The notes beneath the pieces were generated by a model. It ran no database searches, was not told where the DNA came from, and saw only the letters and a list, made by a program, of their open reading frames with translations. This document shows positions 33,845 to 45,310 of a stretch of 64,000 nt of DNA, piece by piece; position 1 is the stretch's first letter, and each line of letters begins with the position of its first letter. The translations under genes and the position numbers were made by a program. The DNA comes from Metellina segmentata (lineage: Eukaryota > Arthropoda > Arachnida > Araneae > Tetragnathidae), in assembly GCA_947359465.1 (NCBI GenBank), contig OX375876.1, forward strand, positions 80,870,359-80,934,358. The letters run 5' to 3'.

Positions 33845-35140
33845 GCATCAGTAAAAAAAAACCTTCGCTATCTTGTTCCCTGTATAGTTTTGAATAAACC
33901 ATGTTAATCTCGAAATTTTTAGATGTGTACTTTCTCGCGAAACCGTATGAAAATCAGGGGGGGGGAAGCGATTTCAGCCTTTAGGATTCCGGGTCAGATG
34001 TAACAGCGAGCTGCAATGGAAATTTTTTTTTAATCGTTGCTATGGTGATAGTAGCTACGATGAATTTGATATCTGGTAAACCCGTTAGTTAAGAATGCAA
34101 CCTTTCGTTTCACCGTTTCCTCTATCACTGAATCTGCGAGATCAACAATTTGTACACTAGCGAAATTATACTTTTTCTCACATCGAATTTATTTGAACCA
34201 ATTTTAAAAATAATTATACAATAAGAAAGACTGTATTCTAAACTTTCACGTGGCATTTTCAAATTATTTTAAAACAACTTCTGAAATGTTCATAGAAGTA
34301 CTGGGAATCAATCCAGTAATTTTCGGCACGAGAAAAAAGTCAAAATTTTCTCGCAAACTTCTTTTCGTTGGAAATAATTCCGTTTATCTTTGCTTTTATT
34401 TGGTAAACAGATCCTTTTAATCCCGAAACGGGAAAAAATTAAATTATGTTTATTATGTTATTAAATTATGTCCCACCATTAAATTATGTTTATTCAATTA
34501 CTCTAAATCAAATATCTGTCTTTGCGACCTTTAAGAGCGAGACACTCCAAACGCGCGTTTTACGCGCCTCATGTGAACGGGGTCTTAGAATATGAAAGTT
34601 GGGAAATTAGGCTGATCATTATTTTTATTTGTTACTAGCAAAATACCCGACCTTACTCGGTTTGAATTGGTTTACTCTAGATTGAAGAGATACTCAAAAT
34701 ATATAATGACTTACGTTTTTTTGTAGAATAAAAATTTATTTTAACACCTTTCGCCATCTTTATATTTTCTACAACTTATTTTGGACACAAATCCTACGCA
34801 TGCATATTCATTCATGTAATACATTTCACATGCATCGCACAATTGCTGTATGACAAAGCTACAAAATGACGAAAAGTGATACTAAGGTTACTACTATAAA
34901 AGACGATTTTGAGGGAGATTTGAAATTCTCTTTCTTAAGTTATTTTCATGTTCAACTCAATTAATTAAAATTACTATTTACGGCGAGTGCTCTCGCACTC
35001 ATAGTCAACAAAACAATATTTTTTTACTTGTGGCACTCTTGCCTGCGGTATGCGACATTATGAAATTTTGCAATCTTCTCCTGTCATTATTACAACGAAT
35101 TTTTTAATGTTGGAAAAAGTTCTAGTTTGGATTTTTAAAC
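33845..35140. other. Repeat-rich spacer, no gene
   Basis: 33845-33960 continues family H sequence (TCTTGTTCCCTGTA; CCATGTTAATCTCG) shared with 51235-51290 and 53680-53720. Around 34560-34590, CTCATGTGAACGGGGTCTTAG resembles a MITE end, and 34635-34670 has AGCAAAATACCCGACCTTAC, a word common in arthropod repeats. No ORF of note. Confidence 0.4.
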
Positions 35141-35143
35141 ATT

Positions 35144-35226
35144 ATTATTCTTTAAATAACGGCATTATTCTTTAAATAACGGCATTATTCTTTAAATAAC
35201 GGCATTATTCTTTCAATAATGGCATA
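35144..35226. repeat. 20-bp tandem repeat, 4 copies
   Basis: The unit CATTATTCTTTAAATAACGG repeats about four times; the last copy has changes. Confidence 0.9.
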
Positions 35227-35229
35227 ACT

Positions 35230-36140
35230 ACACTTAAAATTTACTGAAAATTTATACTGACTTACCTAACATTTTTAAGTCTAATACTTTGTGGTGCTGT
35301 TGCATGTGATGAGAAGGAAAACACATTTATTAAAATAATAAATATTTAAAACAGGAAACAGCGAAGTAAAACAAAATAAAAGATGTCGCAAAAAATTGTT
35401 CTAAAGATATTAATTTGTGATTCAATTTTATCTCTTGATCTCGCACAGTTGCCACAACTTACAACTAAAAGTGTACAAAATTTAGAAATGTGAAATTAAT
35501 TCAGAGCGAAAGAACCAGAAAAAATATCACTGCTCGCGCGATCTTGTTCATTCTCGTTTCATTGAAAAATATCGTCTATCCCAAATATTCGGAAATCGTT
35601 TTCATTGCGCAAGGAATAAAAATAAGACTCGAAATAAATAAAGTATCAGATCTAAAATTTCACCATAAAATTTTTTTTTTGAAAAATAATTGGTTTTCAG
35701 CATTACTGGTAAAGCAAATAAAAGTAATCGTAATACTCAAACTACATTCCAATTTTTCGAAAACTATCAAATTGTGGATGATTTAAGTATACTTACTCAG
35801 GTGTTTTAGTAACGCACTGCAATGGTTCCCCAGTCACTGTGGTGTTCATGATAATAAATTGACGAATGTCTTAGCTAAGGCTGGTTCGGAATCACCCAAA
35901 CAATGTCTTCTCGTTTAATAACATTCATTGAAAAGGAGTATAAATACAAATATCAAACCATTTGGATTTGATACTTAAAAAATTAATGCTAAAGAGAACG
36001 ACTGGAACCCCTTGCCAAGGTCTCATTTGCCATAGGATCCCAGAGATACAGAAGTAACTTGTTTTCGTGTTCTTCTCGCTACAACTACCTACCAAATCAT
36101 TTATACTGAATTGGTTTCTCTTACTCACCAATCTGCCCTT
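35230..36140. other. No recognised gene
   Basis: A 98-residue ORF (35490-35786, plus) is rich in Lys, Ile and Leu and looks random. The rest is AT-rich spacer. Confidence 0.45.
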
Positions 36141-36147
36141 TGTATTT

Positions 36148-36230
36148 CTTTTCAGACAAGACAGGAATACTTGAGTGGATATTCCTGACGACGCATTGAA
36201 TAATACTGCTAATGAAATTACATAATTTAT
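36148..36230 (+). other. Exon-like module with 3' splice site, copy C
   Basis: TTTGTATTTCTTTTCAG followed by ACAAGACAGGAAT and then TTCCTGACGACGCATTGAAT parallels 30160-30235 (CTGCCTTTCAGACATGACAG) and 36770-36845 (AAATCTTAGACATGACAGAA). In the other two copies an ATG opens a very short ORF (MTGINRNNCPDILDDALN-like). The shared pyrimidine tract plus AG suggests a recurrent 3' splice site. No protein family is recognised. Confidence 0.4.
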
Positions 36231-36963
36231 TTCTGTTTATAGTCTATATTGGGATACATGATACAGATACATGGCAAAAGTGTTGAAGTCTGGAGTAGGA
36301 TTAAAAGAACTTGTAAGAAAGAGAGTAGAAACAGAATTCTAAATCCTCACAGAATAAAGCAACTTAAAGTTGCATATTTGACAGTCTTCCAAGGTCATAG
36401 CGTAGTTTGATCCATCATGTGCAAATTTGCATCACTTAAAAAAGGCAAGTGCAGTCTCACTTTTCATGCAGCGTCACGATTTCAGAATGAAAAGGTTGAT
36501 CCGGCCTTCACCGAAAGGCACAATTTTAGTGTATCATGGGCTCTTTTTTCGTTTGTTTAAGCTTTCTCTCTCTCTCTACTGCATATAATGAGTGTATTTA
36601 TTTAATTCACCAAGTTACTCAAACGATTCCTATTACCGCGAATCACACATGATAATGTTGTTTCTAAGGTCCACTACTACCTGTGAAGAAAAATATTCTG
36701 CCCATGCCTTTCCCACCATTCTTTCTCGGAGGTTGATATATTTTTAATGAATTCAACTTGCGCTTTGTATTAAATCTTAGACATGACAGAAATGAACCGT
36801 AATAGTTGCTTCGATATTCTTGACGACGCATTGAATAATAATTAAGTTACATAATTTATTTCTGTTTCTAAGCTTTATTGGGCTGTCAGATAGAGACTTA
36901 TGGTGAAAAGGCTGGTCTGGTTTAGGATAAAGGTATCATGAATAAATTTTTATTAACAAAATG

Positions 36964-37245
36964 AATGTGGTACTAATTAGTATATTTCTGTGCTCAGATG
37001 GCAAAATGTAAAACTCATTTTTTTTTTAATTTTTCGTGACAGCAATTTTAAAGTTCAAGATACAGCATGTGGTTCTGTGGTTTTTGACGTATTACATTTT
37101 TTTCACCTTTATTTTCTCATAAAGAAAAAGATTTACGCCATTTTGCCATCTCTTAAACATTAACAAATCAGTTTCTAGAACGGGACTTACTCAATTTTTT
37201 TGGGTATGTGTCTTATAACATTTCGCCATCTGTGAACAGATTTAT
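36964..37245 (+). repeat. Dispersed repeat pair P, copy 1
   Basis: It matches 54312-54580: TTCTGTGCTCAGATGGCAAA, TTTTTCGTGACAGCAA, TTTTCTCATAA, CTTAAACATTAACAAA and GGGACTTACTCAATTTTTT. It lies within the block present only in copy B, so that block is likely an insertion. Confidence 0.75.
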
Positions 37246-37925
37246 CCTAATTATTTAAATTTGCATCCTCCACTTGGTATATACTTGAAGTTTGTTAAGG
37301 ACATGGTGACACCTGTTCAGGTTAGTGTCAAACAGGTTCGCAATTCAATAATAATGGTCAATTTTCTTGGAAAAACTTTTAACTTTCGTTTTTTAAACAT
37401 AATAATTTTCTATGGTAATGCATATGACATGTATGTACTTTCAATCACTCAATCTTCAGTATACAACTTTTAAAAGCCAATCATTTTCGTGTACATCCCA
37501 GCAATTGCATTGCTATATAGAAAAGAGAAGAGAAAAAATATTTAAACTGTCTTCTCACAAACGGTCCGGAGAGCACAAAAGAACACAAGGACTGCCTTTT
37601 CCTACTTAGTCATGGAGACCTATTAACTTTTTGCGGAGAGTCAATGATAGCAAAATTTTAATGTTGAGATTATTAATATTTTAACAAAATTAGCTTCAGT
37701 GTAGACTTGAAAATTTTATTTTGATAGGGTGACATATTAGCCTTATATGTCCCATGTCCCAAGAAGTCTCTAGAGCATCTCTCGCCTCCGACAGTAAAAT
37801 TTTCCAAACTGAAACGAACGTCCTTTGGCGACGAAAGCGACTATTCAGTGGCAACCCTGGTCGCATCAGCATTCCGTCAATTTGTAAGGAACCGTGTTTC
37901 CCCCCGTGTATCCCACCATCTGAGG

Positions 37926-38015
37926 GATATAAGCAGCAGCATCCTTTCGTGCTCCAGTTACACAAACAGATATCTCCCTTCTTCGGCCGATCATTGGTCA
38001 GACCAGCTTCCGCAG
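37926..38015 (+). promoter_or_regulatory. TATA promoter plus short first exon, module copy B
   Basis: Same layout as 30457-30546: GATATAAG at 37926-37933, CTCCAGTTA with A at 37956, and CCGCAG|GTAAAT with donor at 38016. Spacing is identical to the base and only a handful of substitutions separate the two. No complete gene lies between here and the serpin acceptor at 47082, about 9 kb downstream on the same strand, so this may be the serpin's 5' untranslated exon. That link is a hypothesis based on position and splice-site compatibility only. Confidence 0.5.
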
Positions 38016-38849
38016 GTAAATATTCACACTTTTGTTCCAATTCAAGAGAAGATGAAAAAAGTAAAGAATTGATATCAAATCAGAAGTTAATGCTACATTC
38101 GGTAGATTTTCTCGCAGAGTCAGCATCTAACTGTTCTAGATTTGTAACTATAATTTCATAGCTTTTATTTAATCACCTTCAGTGCTGAATTCGTCATGAT
38201 TTTTCGTTGTGAGGAATCTGGAGGTCGTGCGCGTCTGTTTGAGAGTATCTTCGGGTTTTTTCCCTCGAGTTATATAGAATTTAAAAAAGAGTAGAACAAA
38301 AGATTGTTCTCTTCCAGCCGAAGAGAACGGAATTGTAAACACCAAGGGATCTTTGAAGAATTTTGAAGGTTTCAAAACAATTCGTTTAGTACAAAAACTA
38401 TGCTATGTAGTTACAGATCAAATGACATCCAAATACTGGAATGAAACAGATATTTTTGTAGTTTGAATCAATAATAAAATACATTATATTTCACCATACA
38501 AAAAAAAATCATTAATATTTAAAAAATATTTTCCCCTTCTGACTAGTTGATAATGAAATATCTGTTTTAATGGGATATCGAATCACAAATTAACGGTCTC
38601 AAAATTATTTTTAATGTGGTTTTTATAGTTCTATGAAGAACTTTATAAAGAATGCGTTTTCTGAGAGGAGACTCAATTTCACATCTAACAAACACCAATC
38701 TGTTTTCTTTGCATCTTAAACACAATTCCCAAATTAAATAATCACCTCACATCAATAAATATTATGTCTTAATAATGTATCAGTTATTAATGCATTGGAA
38801 ATATATAGGTAATAGTTCATTCAGTATGGTGAATTCGATTCCTTATATG

Positions 38850-41831
38850 TAGAGACCGGATTCCTATGCAATTGCTTACTTGGTTTAACACCACATACTA
38901 ATCAGGAGATCAATTTTCTATCCGAGTCATGCTTCAAGGATACTACGGGTGAAATTTTATAGTGCACGTTTTTGTATATTTGAGGGGTTACTGCATAAAA
39001 TTGCATAAATGAAGGGTTATTGCATATATTGCATACCTCACCCAAAATATCAATATTTCAAATGTTATAGCACTTTTTTTGCAATGAAATATAAAGCATC
39101 TCGGGACGAGACACTGCATTTATTTTTAGCAGAATAGAATTTAAAAATGGCACCGCACACACACAAATGAATTATAGGAATAAACCAAATGATCACATCG
39201 CCGGCTGAGCAATTACAATTACGTAACACAGAAAATATGAAAATGAAAAGAAAAGCACATTGCAGAACAACTCGATCAATCATTAGATTCCCATAAGGAT
39301 GCATAATCTTGGGCACAGAGACTAAACAAGCAATAAACTACATAAATAATCTGTTTTAAGGTCGCCTGAGTGTGCAAAAACAACTAAATTACTTTTGGAG
39401 GAAGAATATTTTTTAAATGAAGAAAATTAACCCATGGGTATAAACATTCAGGCTCGAAAGCTGAATAGGCCGCAAAGACAGGAAGTTGTTCTATGAATAT
39501 AAAAAGAAAAGGATGTAAAATCACAAAACAGCAATCCATTCATTTTTAATTTAATTCAGTTGTGATTTGCCTGCTGTTCAGAAGCATGCCTAAAATTTCA
39601 CAATATTTTTCGTGTAAGTCAAAGGGTGTCTGAAGGATTTAAGTAAAAAATATAACAAAGACATGTTTACATACGTCGGTCAGATTGTATATTGCCAACC
39701 TTGTGGCAAAACTATAACACGTGAGAGGAAATCTCAACTAGGACAACATATTAAAGCTGGTGTTATTTCTTTTCACTGTCTTCATAGAAGTGAATTGAGG
39801 ATTTCAATCAGACTCGTACATACAAATATGCAGGTGCTAATAAACTTGACCCTCGAGTAAACTACTGCTTCACCTATTATACTGCTTCACCTATTATGTG
39901 TTCATCCAAAAATTAAATGGAAGCAAGACAAGTTCCCTTATATTATCTTATAAATTATATAACACGGTTTTTCTTTACATGGTGTTTCTTAGGGGTGTAA
40001 CTCCATTGTTACGGAAGGCCTAAGTGTACATACCTTTAAAATTTAGATTTAAAGTTAGGCTTGATTAAGTTCGTGCGTTGATTTCAATTGTTCTTTGTTG
40101 GAACACATACTTCCGCCGAACAAAGATTTTTTAAGCGTCAAGATTTGCTTAGTCAATCACAATCAACCTCAAAGCAGAAAGACAGTTTTTGCTAAGATTT
40201 ACGGATGACATTAATTTCGGCCGACATTCATTTCTTTAAACTGAAGAATTCCGTCCTCAATGAATTTCTTTCGAAATACACGAACCGAAATATCCTCGAT
40301 GAGAGCACTCTCCAAAAGAACTACTTCGAGTTTTGCTATCAAAAAATATTACAATAACTTAGGAACACATAAGCGAGAATTACGTGTACCTTGTCGTCGA
40401 TGAAACCACTGATGTTAGGGTTAATTATGTGGCTAATTTTTTAGTAGGAAAATTGAGTTACCACGAAGCTGGCCATCCATTTCTGTTGGATTCAAAAATA
40501 CCCGATAAAACTAATCACTACACAATATACCGTTTTCTTATATCTAGCCTTAAAATCTTTCCCAATAATAGCGGAATATAAAATCGAGTTTTGTTACTTT
40601 TGACAGATGCGGCTTCGTATACGATTAAGGCTGGAAAATTGTTACAAACGTTTTTTAAAAACCTAGTCCACATCACGTGTATTGCCCATGCACTTAACCT
40701 TATTGCTGAAAAAGTTAAAGATTCCTTTCCGGAATTAAATTCTTTTATCGGACTAGGAAAAAAATCTTTCTAAAAGCACCTTCCAGTGTGAAAGTTTACA
40801 AGGAATTGATGAATGTTTCGTTACCTCTGACACCTGTGCTCACAAGATGGGGCGTATGGCTGTCTACTGCTTTGTTCTACACCGAGCATTGGAACCAATA
40901 TTCAGAAGTGAATAGAAAATTTAAAAAAAATAATGCTGATTCCGCACAAAGTTTAGAAAAAGTAGCTATATTAACAAAAAACGTAAACCTCGTTAAATCA
41001 TGGACATTTGTAAAAACACATTGCTCCTTTTTAGTAGATTCGATCCAAAAACTTGAAAAAAAAAGGATAACATTAAATGAAAGCCTTTCAATCCTTGAAG
41101 ATGCGGTAATGAAAATCAATTCGATTCCAGGCAAAACTGGTAACATACTTAAAGAAAAGATAGATGATGTGTTAAAAAAAATCTCGGGTTGACAAAAGAT
41201 AACTATTAATAAAATCCTTCAAGGCGAGGATGAGACTGAACTAAATAAAAATGACGTGTGGGAACCTAAAACTTTAAGTTCCTTGAAATTCGCCCCATAA
41301 CGTCTGTTGATGTGGAACGCTCTTCATCGTATAAGAGAATTTTAAGTAATCGTAGACATAATTTTAAGGAAGATAATTTAGAAAAATACTTGTTTACTAA
41401 CTTAAATTATTCGCAAGTACAATAAAGTTATTACTACTCCCATAATAACCATAGTATTTTTAAATATTTTTTCTATCATTTTTTTAATATGTCGATATAA
41501 TTTATGTGTATATATTATTTCTTTGATTGTAAAGACTTTTTTTAATCTAGTAGTAGTTTATTTATAAAAAACTGTAAGTAATGAGAATTCTGTGCAATGT
41601 AAAAGCAATATTTGTGCATCTGTATTTGAAAATTAATGTCTACAGTTTCCTTTATCATTCTTTTCCTTTCCTGTAGTGCTTCTTCAAATATAGTCTTTTT
41701 GATTTTATATTTTAATTTGTCGTGCATAAAAATGCATATTTTCACATGTTTTACTGCATATTTTAGCATTTTTAACTGCACATTTTATGGCATATTTTAG
41801 CAGTTTTTACTGCATAAAAATCCAGTCTCTT
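38850..41831 (+). mobile_element. hAT element, 3.0 kb
   Basis: The ends pair as TAGAGACCGGATTCCTATGC and the reverse of GCATAAAAATCCAGTCTCTT. The flanks CTTATATG (38842-38849) and CTTATAAG (41832-41839) are a 7/8 target duplication. Both subterminal regions are full of GCATA words (38985-39050; 41740-41815). Copy A lacks the element. A decayed transposase lies inside. Confidence 0.85.
39585..41424 (+). pseudogene. hAT transposase (BED finger, DUF659-type)
   Basis: The start MPKISQYFS is followed after a stop by a BED-like finger (VYCQPCGKTITRERKSQLGQ; His pair in QHIKAG). The catalytic region includes YVYLVVDETTDVRVNYVANF and LLLLTDAASYTIKAGKLL. HITCIAHALNLIAEKVKDSF is the conserved CxxH-type block. 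LPLTPVLTRWGVWLSTALFY and SWTFVKTHCSFLVDSI follow, then the C-terminal dimerisation piece SVDVERSSSYKRILSNRRHN. Multiple stops and frameshifts break it. It resembles CGGBP1-like and DUF659 hAT transposases of arthropods. Confidence 0.85.
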
Positions 41832-41861
41832 CTTATAAGTCAGCGTGAGTAACGACTTTAA

Positions 41862-42522
41862 GTATCTGCATACGTTTAAAAAGCCAATTTTCACGAAAAT
41901 TTCCAATTTTTTTTATTTTACTAATAAATTCCCTGTACTTTTGTGCTTCTAGAACAGTTTAAACTTTCAATGCGCGCATTACAAGCATTTTTCTCAGAAT
42001 TACATTTCAGTCACAAGCTTTAAATTCCAGAAATGATAACTAAAAAAGTTATTGATGTATATTTATAAAACTTTTTATGCACATTTAAAATAGTGTTTGC
42101 TAGTGCATGCACTAGAATCAAATTGATATCTTTATTTTGTTCTTATTTATGAACTTGCATTTGAATATTAATGTTGCAAAATGGTCAAAAATCCTTTAGC
42201 AATCTTTCAATGAGTCATAAAATCTTTATTTTTTAAAAATATATTTCTACTTCCAGTAGAAGCACTAGATAACATCATGAAGTTTACTCTGATCATGTTA
42301 TTTTTCTACTAATTTAAATTGTAAGCCCTGCATCATTTTTCAAAATTTCGAAAAAAAAATTCAAATTTACACATAAAATTTCATTTTTTGTTAAATATAT
42401 TTTTAAATTTTAATTATTGATAGTGTAAAATTAATTTTGAACACAAATAATTAAAAATAATAATATTAAATTGCTTCTGAATAGCATTTAAAGAAAAAGT
42501 GCTCCGAACGTTTGACGTTACC
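41862..42522. mobile_element. TTAA-flanked insertion of unknown type
   Basis: Copy A reads GAGTACGACTTTAACATG through this point. Copy B has the same left side up to TTAA (41858-41861), then 661 extra AT-rich bases, then TTAA again (42523-42526) and the shared right side. TTAA duplication fits piggyBac or Kolobok mobilisation. I could not see convincing inverted ends. Confidence 0.5.
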
Positions 42523-43084
42523 TTAATATGTGTTATAAGAGGTGATTATTTTCATGAGTCTATAATGTACTAAACTATCACAAGGGATAACCTCACGTTT
42601 GCAGAATCCAAGCGTTCACTAATCGTTTTATGTTTTTGTTACAAAAATTAGACAAAACAGTGAAATAATGTATTCCGTGCAAATTAAAGTGCAATAAATC
42701 CTCTGAAGTTGGAATGCCTTTTCGTTTATTTTTACCGAAACTGATAAATTTTTCTAAAACTATTTGTATTCGTGCAAGTATCAACTTCATGAAGGTACTT
42801 TAAAATGCTTCCATTTACCGGAGGAACTTATTTTGTAAGCAGTGTAACAGTTGTTAACAGAGACTTCTAACTGTATTGTGTTTTATAATCCGTAAGGCAT
42901 AGTTTAAATCACAGAAAGTTTAGTAAATTCGTATGCTATGAGATCAATTCGAAAAGTAAATATACATTCCACATTTATCATTAGTAACATGTTGTGTGAC
43001 TGAATTGCTTAAAGTCTAAAAAAGAATATTAAAAGAGAAGCAAAATAATTAAGATAACGTCGATTAATGGACATAGACGGTCAA

Positions 43085-43200
43085 GGATACTATTAACGGC
43101 ACAAAGTAACTGGGTACGTTACAGGAATCGAATTTGAGCGCCGCTTAAAACTCGCAGGTTCCTGGCGTAGTGGGCAAACCGACTGAGCCATGACAGAGAA
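43085..43200 (-). repeat. tRNA-derived SINE
   Basis: On the minus strand the A box TGGCTCAGTCGG (43179-43190) and B box AATTCGATTCC (43124-43134) have correct spacing. GGAACCTGCGAGTTTTAAGC in between matches the plus-strand copy at 27103. It starts where the duplication copy B ends. Confidence 0.75.
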
Positions 43201-43589
43201 TCCAAAAATAAATGCGTTTTGGAAAGAAATATATTTTGTTCTTGCAATACATTTCAAGCAGAAATTTAAATGAGCCGATGGAATATTTGTGTAGTTCCTC
43301 GTATGAGCATATAAGAGCATCATTAGCAGTCAAGTTGGGTAAAGAACTTAACTTGACTTAACTTCGTCATGAGATACCGACCCTTAGATTAGGTTTACGG
43401 TAAACAAAATTTCCCATAACGTAAAGGTGACCAAATGAGAAAAGGAAAAAAAAAATTTGGTGGGATGCTAAGCAGAAATTACAAGTTAAGACATGCACAC
43501 GCAGGTGCTGCTCTAATAAAAGTTTGCCATGAGGTTATAGAGGCAATTAAAGTCTTGTAGTCAAAAAGTGAACCTAAACAACTTGCTTG

Positions 43590-45310
43590 AGTTCAAACTC
43601 CCTGGAGACCACAAATCGCATGATTTGTATATCTTCCTTTGAAGCAAGGGATGAACAGCCAGACCTCGTACTTCTGAGTTGCTGGTTCCTTGATGTGCAG
43701 ATGAGATGTGATAGGGCAGGTCGTAACGTAGAGTTCCGTGTCTGCTTCCATACCACATATGCAGAGATCACTACAATGGATATTCATCCTAAATATATAC
43801 TGTATGAACGGGCAGTGGCCCGTGTAAAAGTGTGTGAGCTCTGGGGTGGAGATGATGCGTTTTGTGCAGACCTTGGGAAAGAACTTAATTGTTCTCCGAC
43901 CTTTGATGGAGTTTATCCATCTCTCTTGCCAGATGTAGGTTGATGCCAGCTTGAGGGACCTCTTCAGATGAGACGCTGGTAGAGGGAGGATATGTAAAAG
44001 GTTGGACGTGTTACCGGTGGCACTTCTTGTAAAATAATCTGCATCTTCGTTTCCTTCTACACCGGAATGTCCCCTGACCCAAGAAATATAAATGCACATT
44101 GATGGAGCTGTCGCTTCAATGATGGAATGTATTATGTGTGCCATCGGGTTAGTAGCGAGAAGGTTGGTCAAAAGAATCACGCTGGACTGACTGTCCGAGA
44201 AAATACATATGTTTTCTGAGCAATTTCGGAGTTTCCAGGATGACGCTGCTCGAATGGCAAGTAACTCAGCTCGGAAAAACTTAGTTGTCGTGCGGTCTGC
44301 GTGCCCACTCAAAGATCTTTCTGTTGTCCAGGAACACACAAAAGGCGTTGGCGGTTCCATCCTGGGTTTTAGATCAGTCTGTATAGATTTGGTAGCGTGT
44401 TGCTGGGGGACTAAGTGTAACGAATGATGTGTGTTTGTTGTGTGTTGGGTTCCTGCGAAGTCTGGGAGTTTCCATTTCGAATTGATAGGGAAACCAGGAC
44501 ATACCATATGTTGTGGTGGTTCTGCCTAGTCTGGTAACAAGAGCCGCAGTCCCTTCCCTTGCTGTCAAGAGGTCTATTGGTTCCAGACCAGCTAGTAACA
44601 GGACGGCGTCTGTGGAGGTGCTTCTGTAGCCTCTGGTAATATCAAGAGCGAAAGATCTCTGAACAGTGTCCAGGTGTCTAAAAATCTGGCATTTGGGTTT
44701 GTGCCCCAGCAGGCTGTAGAGTAAACCAAAATTCTTTCAACTACCATTTTATACCAGAGTTTTAGGATTTCTCCTCTGATACCCCAAGACTTTGATACAA
44801 ATCTAATTATTGCCGTTTGTTCTTTATAGCATTTCTCCCTCGGGTATTTGCCGTGAGGTATCCATGATAACTGTTTGTCGATTATAACACCATGGTGTCG
44901 ACAATTCGAATACTTGTGCCGTCAAGGGTGAAGACTGGTGACCGAAGAAGTTGCCTATCTTTTTTTCTGAAGACGACGGTGTGTGTCTTGTCCCTGGCTA
45001 TTATAAGGTGGTTGTGCAAAACTCATTCTGAGAAAGATTGAAGACATTCATTTGCCCTGATTTCTAGCTCTAGTCTAGAGGTGCCAAAAACTGTGAACAG
45101 AAAGTCGTCGGCGAAGGCCTGGAATTGGCAGTGATCTGGCCAAGATTTTCGAATGACGTCATCAGCTTGGATTTTCCAGAAAAGAGGGCCCAGTCTGGAA
45201 CTTTGAGGGCAGCCCTGTGAAACAAACTTGCTGGTTGTTGCTGTGGAGTATTCCGTGAAAATCCATCTTTCATGGAGGAAGCTAGATATTAGATGAAATA
45301 GGTAGGTAGG
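43590..45310 (-). pseudogene. Non-LTR retrotransposon ORF2 remnant (RT and RNase H)
   Basis: Minus strand. RT blocks include FVSQGCPQSSRLGPLFWKIQ and the catalytic FADDFLFTVFGT at about 45100-45135. VLIDKQLSWIPHGK and KSWGIRGEILKLWYKMVVER follow. RNase H continues as an open frame of 304 codons (43593-44507) with RAELLAIRAASSW, FSDSQSSVILL, YISWVRGHSGVEGNEDADYF and a cysteine tail (CSDLCICGMEADTELYVTTC). The order matches R1/Jockey-type LINEs. Upstream ORF2 and ORF1 are missing and stops interrupt the RT part; the long open RNase H frame suggests moderate age. Confidence 0.85.

Larger units (their letters stand above)
36300..43085 (+). repeat. Segmental duplication, copy B
   Basis: Colinear with 29586-33225 but expanded by three blocks: about 860 bp at 36845-37715, a hAT at 38850-41831 and a TTAA-flanked insertion at 41862-42522. 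Divergence between copies is moderate, so the duplication is old. Copy B is nearer the serpin. Confidence 0.85.

Noticed and set aside
35144..35226. CRISPR-like array
   Set aside because: Units are contiguous, without spacers, in a eukaryotic genome.
37754..38161. 135-residue ORF matching part of 30316-30603
   Set aside because: The two copies need different frames to align over their length because of poly-C indels; a promoter plus untranslated exon explains the conservation at least as well. Kept as an alternative in the module entries.
43587..43943. 118-residue plus-strand ORF
   Set aside because: Antisense of the LINE RNase H frame.
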